The notes under the pieces are model-generated. The model did not search any database. It was not told the DNA's origin and was given only the letters and a program-made list of their open reading frames with translations. From an uncultured Eubacteriales bacterium (GTDB lineage Bacteria > Bacillota > Clostridia > Lachnospirales > Lachnospiraceae), in the NCBI GenBank assembly GCA_949284175.1, contig CASDVE010000013.1, forward strand, positions 1 to 64,000: a DNA stretch of 64,000 bases. Reading direction: 5' to 3'. Positions 22,943-32,712 of this stretch are shown here, one piece after another (the stretch's first letter is position 1; every line of letters begins with the position of its first letter). Both the position numbers and the translations under genes were made by a program.

Positions 22943-24268
22943 TTATTTTCTTCTATTTGCTAATGCTGTTTTTCTCATAGTTTTAATTGCCTGTGCAAGA
23001 TGACGTTTTGCTGGACATACAAAGGAACAGCTACCGCATTCACAACACTCGACACCATGGTATTTTTCAAACTTCTCTAAATCACCATGTTCTGAAAAAT
23101 CAGCCATTCTGGATGGAACAAGACGGCTTGGACATACTTTGACGCAACGTCCACAGTTAATACACGCTGTCACTGTTGCCTCAGCAACTTGATCCTTTTT
23201 AAAACATAATAACGCAGAAGATGTCTTTGTACATGGAACATCTAATGTTGAAAGTGCCATTCCCATCATAGGACCACCAGAGATCACTTTTTCAGGTTCT
23301 TCTGTAAACCCGCCAACCGCTTCAATTAATTCTCTGCTATTTGTTCCTGTACGCACTAAGAAGTTTGCTGTTTCTTTTACCGCATCACCAGTAATGGTAA
23401 TCGGTCTTTCATAAATAGGTCTTCCTTCATAAATGGCACGATAAATGGACATGACTGTTTCCACGTTTTGCACCACGCAATTGGCATCTGCTGGCAACAT
23501 AGAAGAATTGATAGAACGTCCTGTGGTAGCAAAAATCAACTGACGTTCTGCACCTTGAGGATATTTTGTCTTCAATACTTTTACTTCCATGCGAGATTCA
23601 CCCGCTTTTTTAATTGCCTCTTCTAATTTTTTTACTGCATCCGGTTTGTTATCTTCTACACCAAAAATCCCCTGTGCTTTTGGGAATAATTTTAAAATTG
23701 CTTTTAAACCTGATACTAATTTTTCTGGTGACTCCATCATTCTTCTATAATCACAAGTAATATATGGTTCACACTCGGCACAGTTAATGATAATGCGATC
23801 AATTGCATCTTCATTTTTAGGAGAAAGTTTTACATTAGTTGGAAAACCAGCTCCACCCTGTCCTACAATCCCCGCGTTTTTTATAGCGGTGCGAATATCT
23901 TCTTTTGACATTTGCTCAAGTGGTTTGACATTTGCCATAAAGTCCACTTCTTCATACTGACCATCGTTTTCCACGATAATCGAATTCACTCTCGTCCCTG
24001 AAATTGTCATTCGAGGTTCAATTGCTTTTACTGTTCCTGATACGGAGCTATGGATATTTGCTGATATGAATCCTCCTGCTTCTGCAATCAGCTGTCCGAC
24101 CAATACGCGATCGCCTTTTTTGACAACTGGAATTGCAGGTGCACCAATATGCTGGCTTAAAGGATATACCAGGTCACCCTTTGGCAGATATGGAGTAATC
24201 GCTTTTTCCTTCGATAATTCCTTTCCGTCATAAGGATGTATTCCACCTTTGAATGTAAATAATCCCAT
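22943..24268 (-). CDS. rnfC: Rnf complex subunit C (NADH/NAD-binding, FMN and 4Fe-4S)
   Basis: The 441-residue protein opens with the RnfC barrel-sandwich region (F-K-G-G-I-H-P). It has the FMN/NADH-binding G-Q-G-G-A-G-F-P-T-N-V-K-L and E-C-E-P-Y-I-T-C-D motifs, and ends with two 4Fe-4S motifs (C-I-N-C-G-R-C-V-K-V-C-P and C-C-E-C-G-S-C-S-F-V-C-P). It is the first gene of the operon and the NAD-reducing end of the complex. A strong promoter and a Rex-like site lie upstream. Confidence 0.97.
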   Translation of the reverse strand: MGLFTFKGGIHPYDGKELSKEKAITPYLPKGDLVYPLSQHIGAPAIPVVKKGDRVLVGQLIAEAGGFISANIHSSVSGTVKAIEPRMTISGTRVNSIIVENDGQYEEVDFMANVKPLEQMSKEDIRTAIKNAGIVGQGGAGFPTNVKLSPKNEDAIDRIIINCAECEPYITCDYRRMMESPEKLVSGLKAILKLFPKAQGIFGVEDNKPDAVKKLEEAIKKAGESRMEVKVLKTKYPQGAERQLIFATTGRSINSSMLPADANCVVQNVETVMSIYRAIYEGRPIYERPITITGDAVKETANFLVRTGTNSRELIEAVGGFTEEPEKVISGGPMMGMALSTLDVPCTKTSSALLCFKKDQVAEATVTACINCGRCVKVCPSRLVPSRMADFSEHGDLEKFEKYHGVECCECGSCSFVCPAKRHLAQAIKTMRKTALANRRK

Positions 24269-24336
24269 GTTTTTCCCTTCTTTCCCATTATTTAATAGCC
24301 ATTATCCTATGCTTAGCTATTGTTATCAACAGTATT

Positions 24337-24365
24337 ATTATATGATATACTGTATACAATATCAA
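24337..24365 (-). promoter_or_regulatory. rnf operon promoter
   Basis: TTGATA (24360-24365) and a perfect TATAAT (24337-24342) are separated by 17 bp, about 60 bp upstream of rnfC. Confidence 0.8.
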
Positions 24366-24368
24366 TAA

Positions 24369-24386
24369 TTGTTAACATTTTAACAC
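24369..24386. promoter_or_regulatory. Rex-like operator upstream of rnf
   Basis: TTGTTAA-catt-TTAACAC matches the clostridial Rex consensus TTGTTAA-N4-TTAACAA except for the last base. It starts 4 bp from the -35 element. Rex senses the NADH/NAD ratio and is known to control fermentation genes in clostridia. No rex gene lies in the window. Confidence 0.55.
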
Positions 24387-24589
24387 TATTTTTTTTAACA
24401 TTTTTGATAAATTGTTCATTAATTCGACATTTTTTCTAATGAATTTTCAACAATATCATTAAAACCATGTTAAATTCTTGCATTTTATTTCACCAATTTT
24501 ATCCACTTATTAACTAAATTTAACAATCTATAAATTTTACTATTTTTTTCCTTAGAAATCTGTTCTATTTTGTAACTATTTTCACTTGA

Positions 24590-24742
24590 CTCTCGCATGG
24601 CTCGTTGTCTTTATGTAAACGATGAGAAGCACGCTTTGCGAACTTCTCACGTTCGTGGGCGGCGTCAACATGATACATGTTCGCGGGCAGTCGTCATAAA
24701 CTTATGCAAGCATAGTTTCTGACTCGTTGCCTTCGCGTAAAA
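24590..24742 (+). repeat. Interspersed intergenic repeat, copy 1
   Basis: The core (from 24621, gatgagaagcac then gctttgcgaacttctcacg) is identical over 35 bases to the copy at 44,981. It ends in gactcgttgc and gcgtaaa. A partial tail of another unit (24590-24618, ctcgcatggctcgttgtc) precedes it. An internal palindrome tatgc/gcata occupies the variable part. A terminator for the DUF5662 gene follows at 24786. The stretch 24,387-24,589 is AT-rich and shows no gene. Confidence 0.8.
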
Positions 24743-24785
24743 TAGAAATGCAAGCATTTCCGCTTGACTTATGCCCACGCAAAAG

Positions 24786-24832
24786 AAAAAAGGGGCTGGT
24801 GTTACTTTCTATACAATACCAGCTCCTTTTTT
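24786..24832 (-). terminator. Terminator of the DUF5662 gene
   Basis: An inverted repeat of poly-A, ggggctggt and accagctcc, poly-T (A/T runs on both sides) lies beyond the end of the DUF5662 gene. It is usable on either strand. Confidence 0.8.
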
Positions 24833-24947
24833 ACGCGAAATTAATGTGTCAGAACTTGTGCTTATATCAGTTTCTGACATTCCCTCGCAAACATGGGATA
24901 TTCCTCATGATTAGGAAATCTTCTCTCTTTTTTAGATATTATTTTTC

Positions 24948-25493
24948 TCAATAGTTTCCTTTTGGCAATAAAACATGCTTAATATAGTAAAATGTTTTTT
25001 TCTCACCTTTTATATAAAGCATTTTTAATAATTTTTCCAGCAACTTCTTTGTTTCTGGATGAATGATCATACGGGAACGACTATGTTCATAATATTCCCA
25101 CGGAATCTTTGTATTAAATTTCTTCCCATAATATACTTTACTTGCAGCTAAACGATCAATGAACATCTCAACCACATAACATAAGGGCATTTTCATCCCT
25201 TCTAATGTTTGTCCTGGCTGAAAACTATAATCAATCCAATACTCATAATGATGTTTATTTCTTCCTTTATGATGAAGCCACGCTGAAGAATACCCTTTTT
25301 CTCTTCGCTCTGCATTGTTTGGACTCTCATCTCCCAAATAATACTTTGCTCCTACCAAAAATTCTGTTTTGGAATATTTTGACAAGTCATGTAATAATCC
25401 TTGTTTATATAAACCAACTCGAAAACAATACTTCATTACGATCAACTTATGTGTTGTAATTGTTTGAAAATGTAGCCATGCCTTTGATGCCAT
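24948..25493 (-). CDS. DUF5662 family protein
   Basis: The 181-residue soluble protein has signature blocks H-K-L-I-V-M-K-Y-C-F-R-V-G-L-Y, Q-G-L-L-H-D-L-S-K-Y-S, S-S-A-W-L-H-H-K-G-R-N-K-H-H-Y-E-Y-W and D-R-L-A-A-S-K-V-Y-Y-G. The clustered H-D and H-H pairs suggest a metal-dependent, HD-like site, but the family's activity is not known to me. It is a single-gene unit closed by the terminator next to repeat copy 1. Confidence 0.8.
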   Translation of the reverse strand: MASKAWLHFQTITTHKLIVMKYCFRVGLYKQGLLHDLSKYSKTEFLVGAKYYLGDESPNNAERREKGYSSAWLHHKGRNKHHYEYWIDYSFQPGQTLEGMKMPLCYVVEMFIDRLAASKVYYGKKFNTKIPWEYYEHSRSRMIIHPETKKLLEKLLKMLYIKGEKKTFYYIKHVLLPKGNY

Positions 25494-25636
25494 ATGTTCA
25501 TCCGCCTTTCTATTTTACCTATTATTTTTTACGAACAATACGAAACTCGTTTTGGGTAAACGACATCTCTTATCGTTTCTTATCATAACTGGTTGTGGAA
25601 AAAAAAGCAATGGGGAGAACATAACATCACTTTGTA

Positions 25637-26554
25637 TTACCAAAGCATCGTCTTTTGTTTTTGTTGATGTTCCTCTTGAATCACCAATTCTGGACTCTTT
25701 GCACTGACTTTAGAATTGGCCGGAATGGATTCTGTAATAAAGGTATTCCCTCCAATAATCGTATTTTCTCCAATAACCGTATCTCCTCCAAGCACTGAGG
25801 AATTTGAATAAATGGTTACGTGATCTTGAATGGTTGGATGGCGTTTTATCCCTGCAAGCTCCTGTCCTTTTCTTGTAGAAAGAGCCCCCAGTGTCACACC
25901 CTGATACAGTTTCACATGATTTCCAATGACTGTGGTTTCTCCAATTACAATCCCAGTACCATGATCAATAAAGAAATATTCTCCGATTTCAGCCCCTGGA
26001 TTGATGTCAATTCCCGTTCTTCCATGTGCATACTCACTCATAATGCGGGGAATAAATGGTACATTTTCTTTATATAGAATATGTGCCATTCGATACACAT
26101 AAATAGCAAATAAACCAGGATAAGAAAAAATGATTTCTTCTTTACTTCCCGCTGCTGGATCGCCATCGAATCCAGCTTGCAAATCTTTTAATAAAGTTTC
26201 TTGTACCTCTGGCAATTTTCTAAAAAAAGTATCACAAACAACTTCTGCACACTCTTCATACTGTTTCTTTTCACACTTTATCTCATTGTAAGATAGTGCA
26301 ATACAAATTTGCTTTTTTAGTCGATCATAGATTTTATTTAAACGGTACCCTACATAATAATCCGGTTCAATGAACAGCATACTATCCTCACCAAAATATC
26401 CGGGGAAAATAATGCTTTTCAATTCACGAATAATATCAATAATCTCCGCTCTATTTGGTAAAGGATGCCCATTTTTAGAGAGAAAAACTGTTTCCTTCTC
26501 ATATTTTTTAGTAAAACGCTCTGTTGCATATAACAAGGTATCTTTTTTACTCAT
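25637..26554 (-). CDS. cysE: Serine O-acetyltransferase
   Basis: The start is ATG 26554 (M-S-K-K-D-T-L-L-Y), with AAAGGA nine bases upstream, giving 305 residues. The N-terminal helical domain is followed by left-handed beta-helix hexapeptide repeats: H-G-R-T-G-I-D-I-N-P-G-A-x-I, F-I-D-H-G-T-G-I-V-I-G-E-T and L-Y-Q-G-V-T-L-G-A. It acetylates serine with acetyl-CoA for cysteine synthesis. It is longer at the N-terminus than the compact EpsC type. It lies 66 bp after cysK and is probably co-transcribed with it. Confidence 0.93.
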   Translation of the reverse strand: MSKKDTLLYATERFTKKYEKETVFLSKNGHPLPNRAEIIDIIRELKSIIFPGYFGEDSMLFIEPDYYVGYRLNKIYDRLKKQICIALSYNEIKCEKKQYEECAEVVCDTFFRKLPEVQETLLKDLQAGFDGDPAAGSKEEIIFSYPGLFAIYVYRMAHILYKENVPFIPRIMSEYAHGRTGIDINPGAEIGEYFFIDHGTGIVIGETTVIGNHVKLYQGVTLGALSTRKGQELAGIKRHPTIQDHVTIYSNSSVLGGDTVIGENTIIGGNTFITESIPANSKVSAKSPELVIQEEHQQKQKTMLW

Positions 26555-26620
26555 TCTTTCATGTCCTTTCCATCTTTTACGCAAAACGTATTTCTTATCC
26601 TTTCGATAGGAGATTCTATA

Positions 26621-27553
26621 TTAATCTTGAAATAATGGTGTTGAGTAATAGCGATCTCCAGAGTCTGGCAATACGACAACAATTGTTTTATTGCGGTATG
26701 CCTCTTGCTTTGCTAATGTTAAAGCTACATGAAAACTAGCACCAGAAGAAATTCCAACAAGGACTCCCTCTTTTTTCGCTAACATTTTAGCACCCTTAAA
26801 CGCCTGCTCTCCTGTCACCGTTTCTACTCGATTATATAAACTTTGATCAAGAATTGCTGGCACAAAATTAGCTCCAATTCCTTGCACTGGATGACTTCCC
26901 GCTCTTCCTTCTGATAACAGCGGAGAATCGCTCGGTTCCACTGCAATAATTTCTAATTCTGGATTCTTTTCTCTTAAATAGCTTCCTGCCCCTGTTAAAG
27001 TTCCTCCTGTTCCAATACCAGCTACCAAAACATCCACTTTGCCGTTGGTATCCTCCCAGATCTCTGGTCCTGTTGTTTCATAATGAACCTTTACATTGGC
27101 TTGGTTAACAAACTGTCCTGGAATAAAACTTCCTTCTATCTCTTTAGCCAATTCTTGTGCCTTATCCACCGCACCTTGCATTCCTTTTTTTGCTTCAGTC
27201 AATACAAGTTCTGCTCCATATGCTTTTAAAATATTGCGTCGTTCTAAGCTCATACTCTCAGGCATTGTTAAAATCAAACGGTATCCATAAGAAATGCAGG
27301 CAATAGCAAGCCCAATTCCTGTATTTCCAGACGTTGGTTCAATAATAACAGCACCTTCCTTAATCTTTCCACTTCTTCTGGCATCTTCTAACATAGCAAG
27401 AGCTGTTCGATCTTTTACACTGCCCGCTGGGTTTAAATACTCCAATTTCACTAAAACTTTCCCTAACGCTTGTTCCTCTCTTTCTATTTTTTCCACTTCA
27501 AGTAATGGCGTATTCCCAATTAATTCTGTAATGCTATGATAGATCCTTCCCAT
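26621..27553 (-). CDS. cysK: Cysteine synthase (O-acetylserine sulfhydrylase)
   Basis: The start is ATG 27553 (M-G-R-I-Y-H-S-I-T-E-L-I-G-N-T-P-L-L), because AGGAGG lies nine bases upstream; this gives 310 residues. The PLP lysine is K47 in N-P-A-G-S-V-K-D-R, with the substrate loop P-T-S-G-N-T-G-I-G and the phosphate-binding G-I-G-T-G-G-T-L-T-G. It converts O-acetylserine and sulfide to cysteine, using the product of the adjacent cysE. Confidence 0.97.
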   Translation of the reverse strand: MGRIYHSITELIGNTPLLEVEKIEREEQALGKVLVKLEYLNPAGSVKDRTALAMLEDARRSGKIKEGAVIIEPTSGNTGIGLAIACISYGYRLILTMPESMSLERRNILKAYGAELVLTEAKKGMQGAVDKAQELAKEIEGSFIPGQFVNQANVKVHYETTGPEIWEDTNGKVDVLVAGIGTGGTLTGAGSYLREKNPELEIIAVEPSDSPLLSEGRAGSHPVQGIGANFVPAILDQSLYNRVETVTGEQAFKGAKMLAKKEGVLVGISSGASFHVALTLAKQEAYRNKTIVVVLPDSGDRYYSTPLFQD

Positions 27554-27599
27554 GCTTTCATACCTCCTACAATCCAATTTCTATTTTTTTATTTTCTTT

Positions 27600-27628
27600 A
27601 CATTAATATAGCAAAGGCATTTTGTCAA
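27600..27628 (-). promoter_or_regulatory. cysK-cysE promoter
   Basis: TTGACA (27623-27628) and TAATGT (27600-27605) are separated by 17 bp. No T-box or riboswitch is seen in the short leader. Confidence 0.6.
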
Positions 27629-27711
27629 GATAATATTTAAACAAAATATGAATTGTCTGTTTTTATACAATCTTTATACCAATTTACTATCTTTATGATT
27701 ATCTTAAAATT

Positions 27712-29868
27712 TTATAACTTAATATTCTTCAGTGCTTCCGCAAAAGCGTTATTCACTGGAGCTTTTGCTTCTTTTTCTAACTGCTTCATATAGCGATTTA
27801 CATCTTTTTTGGATACACCAGCTCCCTCTTTCTTTCTTCTTTCTTCAAAAGCAGTCAATTTTTCTTTATGACCACAGACACATATAAACGTTTGATTTTC
27901 TTTACTTCCCCAAAGTTCCATCCTCTTATGGCAAACAGGACATCTTGCATTGGTCATTCGTGCAAGCCGTTCACGATATCCACATTCTCGATCTTGGCAA
28001 ACAAGCAATTTTCCGTTCTTATTGGATACAGATAACAAACGCTTCCCACATTGTGGGCATTTTTTATTCGTCAAATTATCATGGCGAAATGTTCCCTCTC
28101 CTTGTTTAATTTCCTCAATCAGCTCTTTTGTATATTGCTTGATCTCTCTTAAAAATTCTTCTTTTTTACGCTTATTATCCGCAATCTGTTTTAACTTCAT
28201 TTCCCAATCCGCTGTCAGCTCTGGTTTCTTTAAATCTTCAGGAACAAGTTCTAATAATTGTTTTGCCTTTGAAGTGATATGGATTTCATTTCCTTTTTTC
28301 TCCATCAAAAAGGTGTTAAATAACTTATCAATAATGTCGGCTCTTGTGGCAACCGTTCCAAGCCCTCCCGTTTCTTTTAACATTTTTACAGTCTTGGCAC
28401 TGTGATCGCTCATATATTTTGTTGGATTTTCCATAGCGGAAAGCAATGTTGCTTCGGTAAAATAAGCAGGAGGTGTGGTTTTTCCCTCCGTCATCATAAG
28501 TCCTACTGCCTCATAAGCCATTCCTTCTTCAAAGTTTGGCAACGTTTCCTCTTCTTCTGTCTGCTCATATACTTCATAGTATCCTGCTTTTACAACGTGT
28601 TTTCCTGTTGCTATAAAAGATTCTCCATCAATAGTTCCTATCACTGTTGTCTGTTCATATTCAAACGGAGGATAAAGAACCGCAAAAAATCGACGTACGA
28701 CAAGATCGTATATTTTTCTTTCTTCTTGTGTCATATTTTGTAAATTCACATATTCTTCTGTTGGAATAATCGCATGATGATCGGATACTTTACTGTTATC
28801 CACAAATCGTTTGTTTGCTTTTATTGTCTGTTTTAATAATGTATTCGCATAACTTCGATACATTCCTACTCCGCAAGATTTTAACCGCTCTTGGATCGTA
28901 TCCACAACATCAGAACTTAAATAACGAGAATCTGTTCTTGGATACGTTAATACTTTATGGTTCTCATAAAGACGTTGCATAATATTTAATGTTTCTTTTG
29001 CTGAATAGCCAAATCTTTGATTTGCCTCCCGTTGCAATTCTGTCAAATCATAAAGAGCTGGACTATAACTTTTTTTCGCCTTTTTTTGTACCGTTTCAAT
29101 TACTAACCTCTGTCCGTCACAACGATTTTTTATGGATTCAATTCTCTTTTTGTCAAAAGAACGACTGCTTCCTGACTTTTTATCCTGCCAAGTAAAAGTA
29201 ACCCCACCTGCTCTTACTTTTAATCCATAATACGTTTCTGGCTTGAATGCTCGAATTTCTTCTTCTCTTTTCGCTATCATAGCAAGGGTTGGGGTCTGTA
29301 CCCTTCCACAAGAAAGCTGAGCGTTGTATTTACAAGTAAGGGCTCTTGTAGCATTAATCCCTACAAACCAATCGGCATAGGCTCTCGAAACAGCAGCATC
29401 ATAGAGTGGCTGATACTCTCTTCCATCTTTTAAATTGGCAAATCCTTCTTTAATCGCCTTATCTGTAACAGAAGAAATCCAAAGCCTTTTGATTGGCTTA
29501 TGGCATCCGGCTTTTTCTAAGATCCAACGAGCCACCAACTCTCCTTCTCTTCCCGCATCTGTTGCGATCACAATCTCTTTTACATCTTTTCTATATAATA
29601 ATTCTTTTACTGTTTTATATTGCTTGGCTGTTTGCTTAATGACAACTAATTCCATGTTCTTTGGAATCATAGGAAGGCTTTCCATTTTCCATTCTTTATA
29701 CTTTGGATTATAATGTTCTGGATCAGCCAACGTTACAAGATGACCAAGCCCCCATGTAACAATGTATTTATCTCCTTCTATATAAGTATTTGTCTTTTTA
29801 TTACAATGAAGAACACGAGCAATATCTCTTCCCACCGATGGTTTTTCTGCAAGTACAAGTATTTTCAT
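27712..29868 (-). CDS. topB: DNA topoisomerase III
   Basis: The 718-residue type IA topoisomerase opens L-V-L-A-E-K-P-S-V-G-R-D-I-A and contains A-T-D-A-G-R-E-G-E-L-V-A-R and the active-site block L-T-Y-P-R-T-D-S-R-Y-L. The C-terminus has two zinc ribbons (C-P-Q-C...C-x-x-x-x-C-G-Y and C-P-V-C...C-V-C-G) typical of Firmicute TopB. It decatenates replication and recombination intermediates. It is a single-gene unit, divergent from the MarR gene. Confidence 0.95.
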   Translation of the reverse strand: MKILVLAEKPSVGRDIARVLHCNKKTNTYIEGDKYIVTWGLGHLVTLADPEHYNPKYKEWKMESLPMIPKNMELVVIKQTAKQYKTVKELLYRKDVKEIVIATDAGREGELVARWILEKAGCHKPIKRLWISSVTDKAIKEGFANLKDGREYQPLYDAAVSRAYADWFVGINATRALTCKYNAQLSCGRVQTPTLAMIAKREEEIRAFKPETYYGLKVRAGGVTFTWQDKKSGSSRSFDKKRIESIKNRCDGQRLVIETVQKKAKKSYSPALYDLTELQREANQRFGYSAKETLNIMQRLYENHKVLTYPRTDSRYLSSDVVDTIQERLKSCGVGMYRSYANTLLKQTIKANKRFVDNSKVSDHHAIIPTEEYVNLQNMTQEERKIYDLVVRRFFAVLYPPFEYEQTTVIGTIDGESFIATGKHVVKAGYYEVYEQTEEEETLPNFEEGMAYEAVGLMMTEGKTTPPAYFTEATLLSAMENPTKYMSDHSAKTVKMLKETGGLGTVATRADIIDKLFNTFLMEKKGNEIHITSKAKQLLELVPEDLKKPELTADWEMKLKQIADNKRKKEEFLREIKQYTKELIEEIKQGEGTFRHDNLTNKKCPQCGKRLLSVSNKNGKLLVCQDRECGYRERLARMTNARCPVCHKRMELWGSKENQTFICVCGHKEKLTAFEERRKKEGAGVSKKDVNRYMKQLEKEAKAPVNNAFAEALKNIKL

Positions 29869-29978
29869 TCTCTACTTCCTTTCTTTTTCTTCTATTTTTT
29901 CTATTCTCTATTCTAATCATTTTTTCTTTCATACGCAATGACCAACCATAAGAAATGCGATTTTTACATAAACGATAC

Positions 29979-30034
29979 TTGACACATGAAATTTTTTCCA
30001 TTAAAATACTTAATAATTTAATTAACATTGTTAA
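29979..30034 (+). promoter_or_regulatory. marR promoter with palindromic operator
   Basis: TTGACA (29979-29984), 17 bp, then TAAAAT (30002-30007). A palindrome ttaacattgttaa (30022-30034) lies at about +10 to +25, a typical place for autorepression by a MarR protein. Confidence 0.65.
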
Positions 30035-30058
30035 CTAACTACAAAGAGGAGAAACACT

Positions 30059-30568
30059 ATGCACAAATTTGAGCAAAAAAATAACTGTTCTAATCAAGAG
30101 GAAACACTTGCTATTTCATGGCAGCAACTTGCTAGCTCTATGCAAGTCATCCAATCTTTTTCTAAGCTATCCGCCCTACCAAAATCCCATATGGCATTGG
30201 CAAGTCCAGCAGAACTTGATTTACTTTCAAGATTAGCTCTTTCCCAAGTTCCTCTCACACCTTTCACACTTAGTCAACAGATGGGCATGAAAAAATCGGC
30301 GATCAGTCGTCTTATTACTTCTCTCCTTCAACATGGATACCTTGAAAAAGAAATAAGCCAGTTGGATAAAAGAAGTTACCATCTCCATCTCACAAAAAAA
30401 GGACATGAAGAATTGGATAAAAATTATCAGCAAATGTTACAACCTGTCATCTGTATTTATAAAACATTAGGAGAGGAAAATTTTCACACATTAATTTCTA
30501 TTTTAGAACAAGCAAATTTAGCACTTTCTATTCATAAACAAAATTCTTCTATGGATATTGAGGTATAA
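30059..30568 (+). CDS. MarR-family transcriptional regulator
   Basis: The 169-residue protein has a winged helix-turn-helix around residues 62-125: F-T-L-S-Q-Q-M-G-M-K-K-S-A-I-S-R-L-I-T-S-L and the wing D-K-R-S-Y-H-L-H-L-T-K-K-G. It very probably controls the following membrane-protein gene (32 bp downstream) and itself through the palindrome in its promoter. The ligand is unknown; MarR proteins next to exporters usually sense aromatic or lipophilic compounds. Confidence 0.9.
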   Translation: MHKFEQKNNCSNQEETLAISWQQLASSMQVIQSFSKLSALPKSHMALASPAELDLLSRLALSQVPLTPFTLSQQMGMKKSAISRLITSLLQHGYLEKEISQLDKRSYHLHLTKKGHEELDKNYQQMLQPVICIYKTLGEENFHTLISILEQANLALSIHKQNSSMDIEV

Positions 30569-30600
30569 AAAAATAAATTTATAAAAAGGAGTATGAGTAT

Positions 30601-31680
30601 ATGAATTTTTATTCTGCTATGCAAATGGATACAATAGGACTAAAACGTCTTATTCAAACCGCTACGACCAAAAAAGAAAAACGAAAATATCAGTTTGCTT
30701 TTCTTTTAAAAAATGTATTATGTGCATTGTTTGCTGTCGTGTTTATTGTATTTTTTAATACTTTTTTTGGAAATAATAATAGTGCTGTGGCTGTTGTTAT
30801 TTTTTGTACTTTGCTTTCTCTACGCTTTGTAGATTTTGGCTATTCACTTATCCAATCCATATTCAGCCTTTTTATTATCTTCTTTATTATGGCAATTGGA
30901 ACTCATATCACACAATATACAGGACTTCTTTTATCCGTTCTATTAAACTTTATTTTTATTTTTATAATTGTTATTTTAACGTGCCATAATCTTCTTTATA
31001 GCAATCATAGCATTTTCGTATTTGGATACTTACTCATACAGGGGAATCCTGTATCCGGAAAAGACTTTAGGTTAAGAATTATGGAAATGTTCATTGGCTT
31101 TCTTCTTTGTGCCATTATCTTATATAGAAATCATAGAAAAACAAAATATTATCGCACTCTAAAATATATATTAAAAGAATTTCATCTTACCTCATTTCGT
31201 TCCCAATGGCAACTTCGTATTAGTCTTGGTATCACTTTTGCTCTTTTTCTTGGACAAGTATTGCACCTCCCTAGAATTATGTGGATCGGAATTGGTGCTA
31301 TGAGTGTACTACAACCATTTTCTAGTGATGTAAAGTTTCGTTTTTCCACTCGTATTCCCTTTACCATTATTGGAAGTATTTTCTTTGTTATTGTTTATTC
31401 CTTAGTCCCAGATTCTTTTCATTCCACTTCTGGTGTCTTTTTTGGAATTGTTTTAGGATTTTGTGCCACTTACCAATGGAAGACAGTCTTTAACTGTTTT
31501 GGTGCATTACTTATGGCATCTTCTATTTATAGCCTGCCATATGCAGTCATTTTTCGCATTATTAATAACATCATCGGATGTTCTTTTAGCTACTTCTTTC
31601 ATAGTGTTTTTCAAAAAGGACTTATGTTCCTTCTCTCTCATCAAGAAAAACACAAAGATCATGGATTCGTTGACTGTTAA
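30601..31680 (+). CDS. FUSC-like membrane protein, putative exporter
   Basis: The 359-residue protein has about ten transmembrane helices in two similar halves. Each half starts with a short amphipathic stretch and helices of the fusaric-acid-resistance type (V-A-V-V-I-F-C-T-L-L-S-L-R and I-M-W-I-G-I-G-A-M-S-V-L-Q-P). Family members export aromatic acids or are of unknown substrate. Pairing with a MarR regulator supports an efflux role. The long soluble domain of larger FUSC proteins is absent. Confidence 0.7.
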   Translation: MNFYSAMQMDTIGLKRLIQTATTKKEKRKYQFAFLLKNVLCALFAVVFIVFFNTFFGNNNSAVAVVIFCTLLSLRFVDFGYSLIQSIFSLFIIFFIMAIGTHITQYTGLLLSVLLNFIFIFIIVILTCHNLLYSNHSIFVFGYLLIQGNPVSGKDFRLRIMEMFIGFLLCAIILYRNHRKTKYYRTLKYILKEFHLTSFRSQWQLRISLGITFALFLGQVLHLPRIMWIGIGAMSVLQPFSSDVKFRFSTRIPFTIIGSIFFVIVYSLVPDSFHSTSGVFFGIVLGFCATYQWKTVFNCFGALLMASSIYSLPYAVIFRIINNIIGCSFSYFFHSVFQKGLMFLLSHQEKHKDHGFVDC

Positions 31681-31687
31681 ATGATGC

Positions 31688-31732
31688 TTAAAAAGTCGTA
31701 ATACAAAAGATTCTTCTGTATTACGACTTTTT
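31688..31732. terminator. Bidirectional terminator between FUSC-like gene and nfo
   Basis: A long stem built from aaaaagtcgtaatacaaaaga and its near-complement ending acgactttttc separates two convergent genes. Confidence 0.85.
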
Positions 31733-31734
31733 CA

Positions 31735-32664
31735 TCATTTCATATTATTTTCTATCCCTTCGATTCCACTATCTTTTAAAATTCTCTCTCGAATCTGTGG
31801 ATCAAACGTTCCAGACTTCAACATCTCAATTTCGTAGCGATATGGTGGCAATGATTTTTTGGAATTTGGAATTTTAATATATGGCGTTTCCAATATTTTT
31901 GGAACATTTAGAAAATCTTCATGATATAATACTTTATGAAGGGTATCAAATCCAATTCCCCCAAATCCAATATTTTCATGTCGATCTTTTTTCGCTCCCA
32001 GTATATTTTTACTATCATTTAAGTGGAATACTGCTATTTGCTCTTTTCCAATGACCCGATCAAAGGTTTCAAAAACTTGATCAAAATCTCCAACAAGATC
32101 ATATCCACTATCATTGACATGACAAGTATCAAAACAAACCCGTAGTTTTTCATTATGAACAACTCCATCATAAATTCTTTGCAATTCTTCAAAATGACAT
32201 CCTACTTCAGAACCTTTTCCTGCCATTGTTTCAAGAGCAATAAAAACTGGAGTATCCGCTGTCAATACTTCATTTAACCCTTTTATAATTTGAGCAATTC
32301 CCTTATCCACACCTTCTCCAACATGGGAACCAGGATGAAGTACAAGAGTTTTACTTCCAAGTGCATTGGTTCGCTCAATCTCTTTTGCAAGAAATTCTGT
32401 TGCCAATTCAAAAGTTTCTGGCTTTACGCTATTGGCTAAATTAATAATATAAGGTGCATGAACAATGAATTCTTCAATTCCATGCTCTTTCATATAAGTC
32501 TGTCCTGCTTCAATATTCAGTTCTTCAATCTCTTTTCTTCTTGTATTCTGTGGTGCTCCTGTGTAGATCATAAAAGTGTTTGCCCCATAAGAAACCGCTT
32601 CTTTTACAGAACCTAACAACATATCCTTTCCACTCATTCCAACATGAGAACCTATTTTTATCAT
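31735..32664 (-). CDS. nfo: Endonuclease IV (AP endonuclease)
   Basis: The 309-residue TIM-barrel zinc enzyme has [32 protein letters not shown] and F-H-L-N-D-S-K-N, the metal-ligand blocks of the family. It cuts DNA 5' to abasic sites in base-excision repair. It is slightly longer than the E. coli enzyme. It lies downstream of the ThiF-type gene with a 48-bp gap. Confidence 0.96.
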   Translation of the reverse strand: MIKIGSHVGMSGKDMLLGSVKEAVSYGANTFMIYTGAPQNTRRKEIEELNIEAGQTYMKEHGIEEFIVHAPYIINLANSVKPETFELATEFLAKEIERTNALGSKTLVLHPGSHVGEGVDKGIAQIIKGLNEVLTADTPVFIALETMAGKGSEVGCHFEELQRIYDGVVHNEKLRVCFDTCHVNDSGYDLVGDFDQVFETFDRVIGKEQIAVFHLNDSKNILGAKKDRHENIGFGGIGFDTLHKVLYHEDFLNVPKILETPYIKIPNSKKSLPPYRYEIEMLKSGTFDPQIRERILKDSGIEGIENNMK

Positions 32665-32712
32665 ATCTTTTCTTCGTAATGCCTTTCTAAACTATACTTG
32701 ATCAAAGAGGTA

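Noticed and set aside
25530..25590. actcgttttgggtaaacgac as a sixth copy of the intergenic repeat
   Set aside because: Only short words match and the order is not that of the repeat; could be chance.
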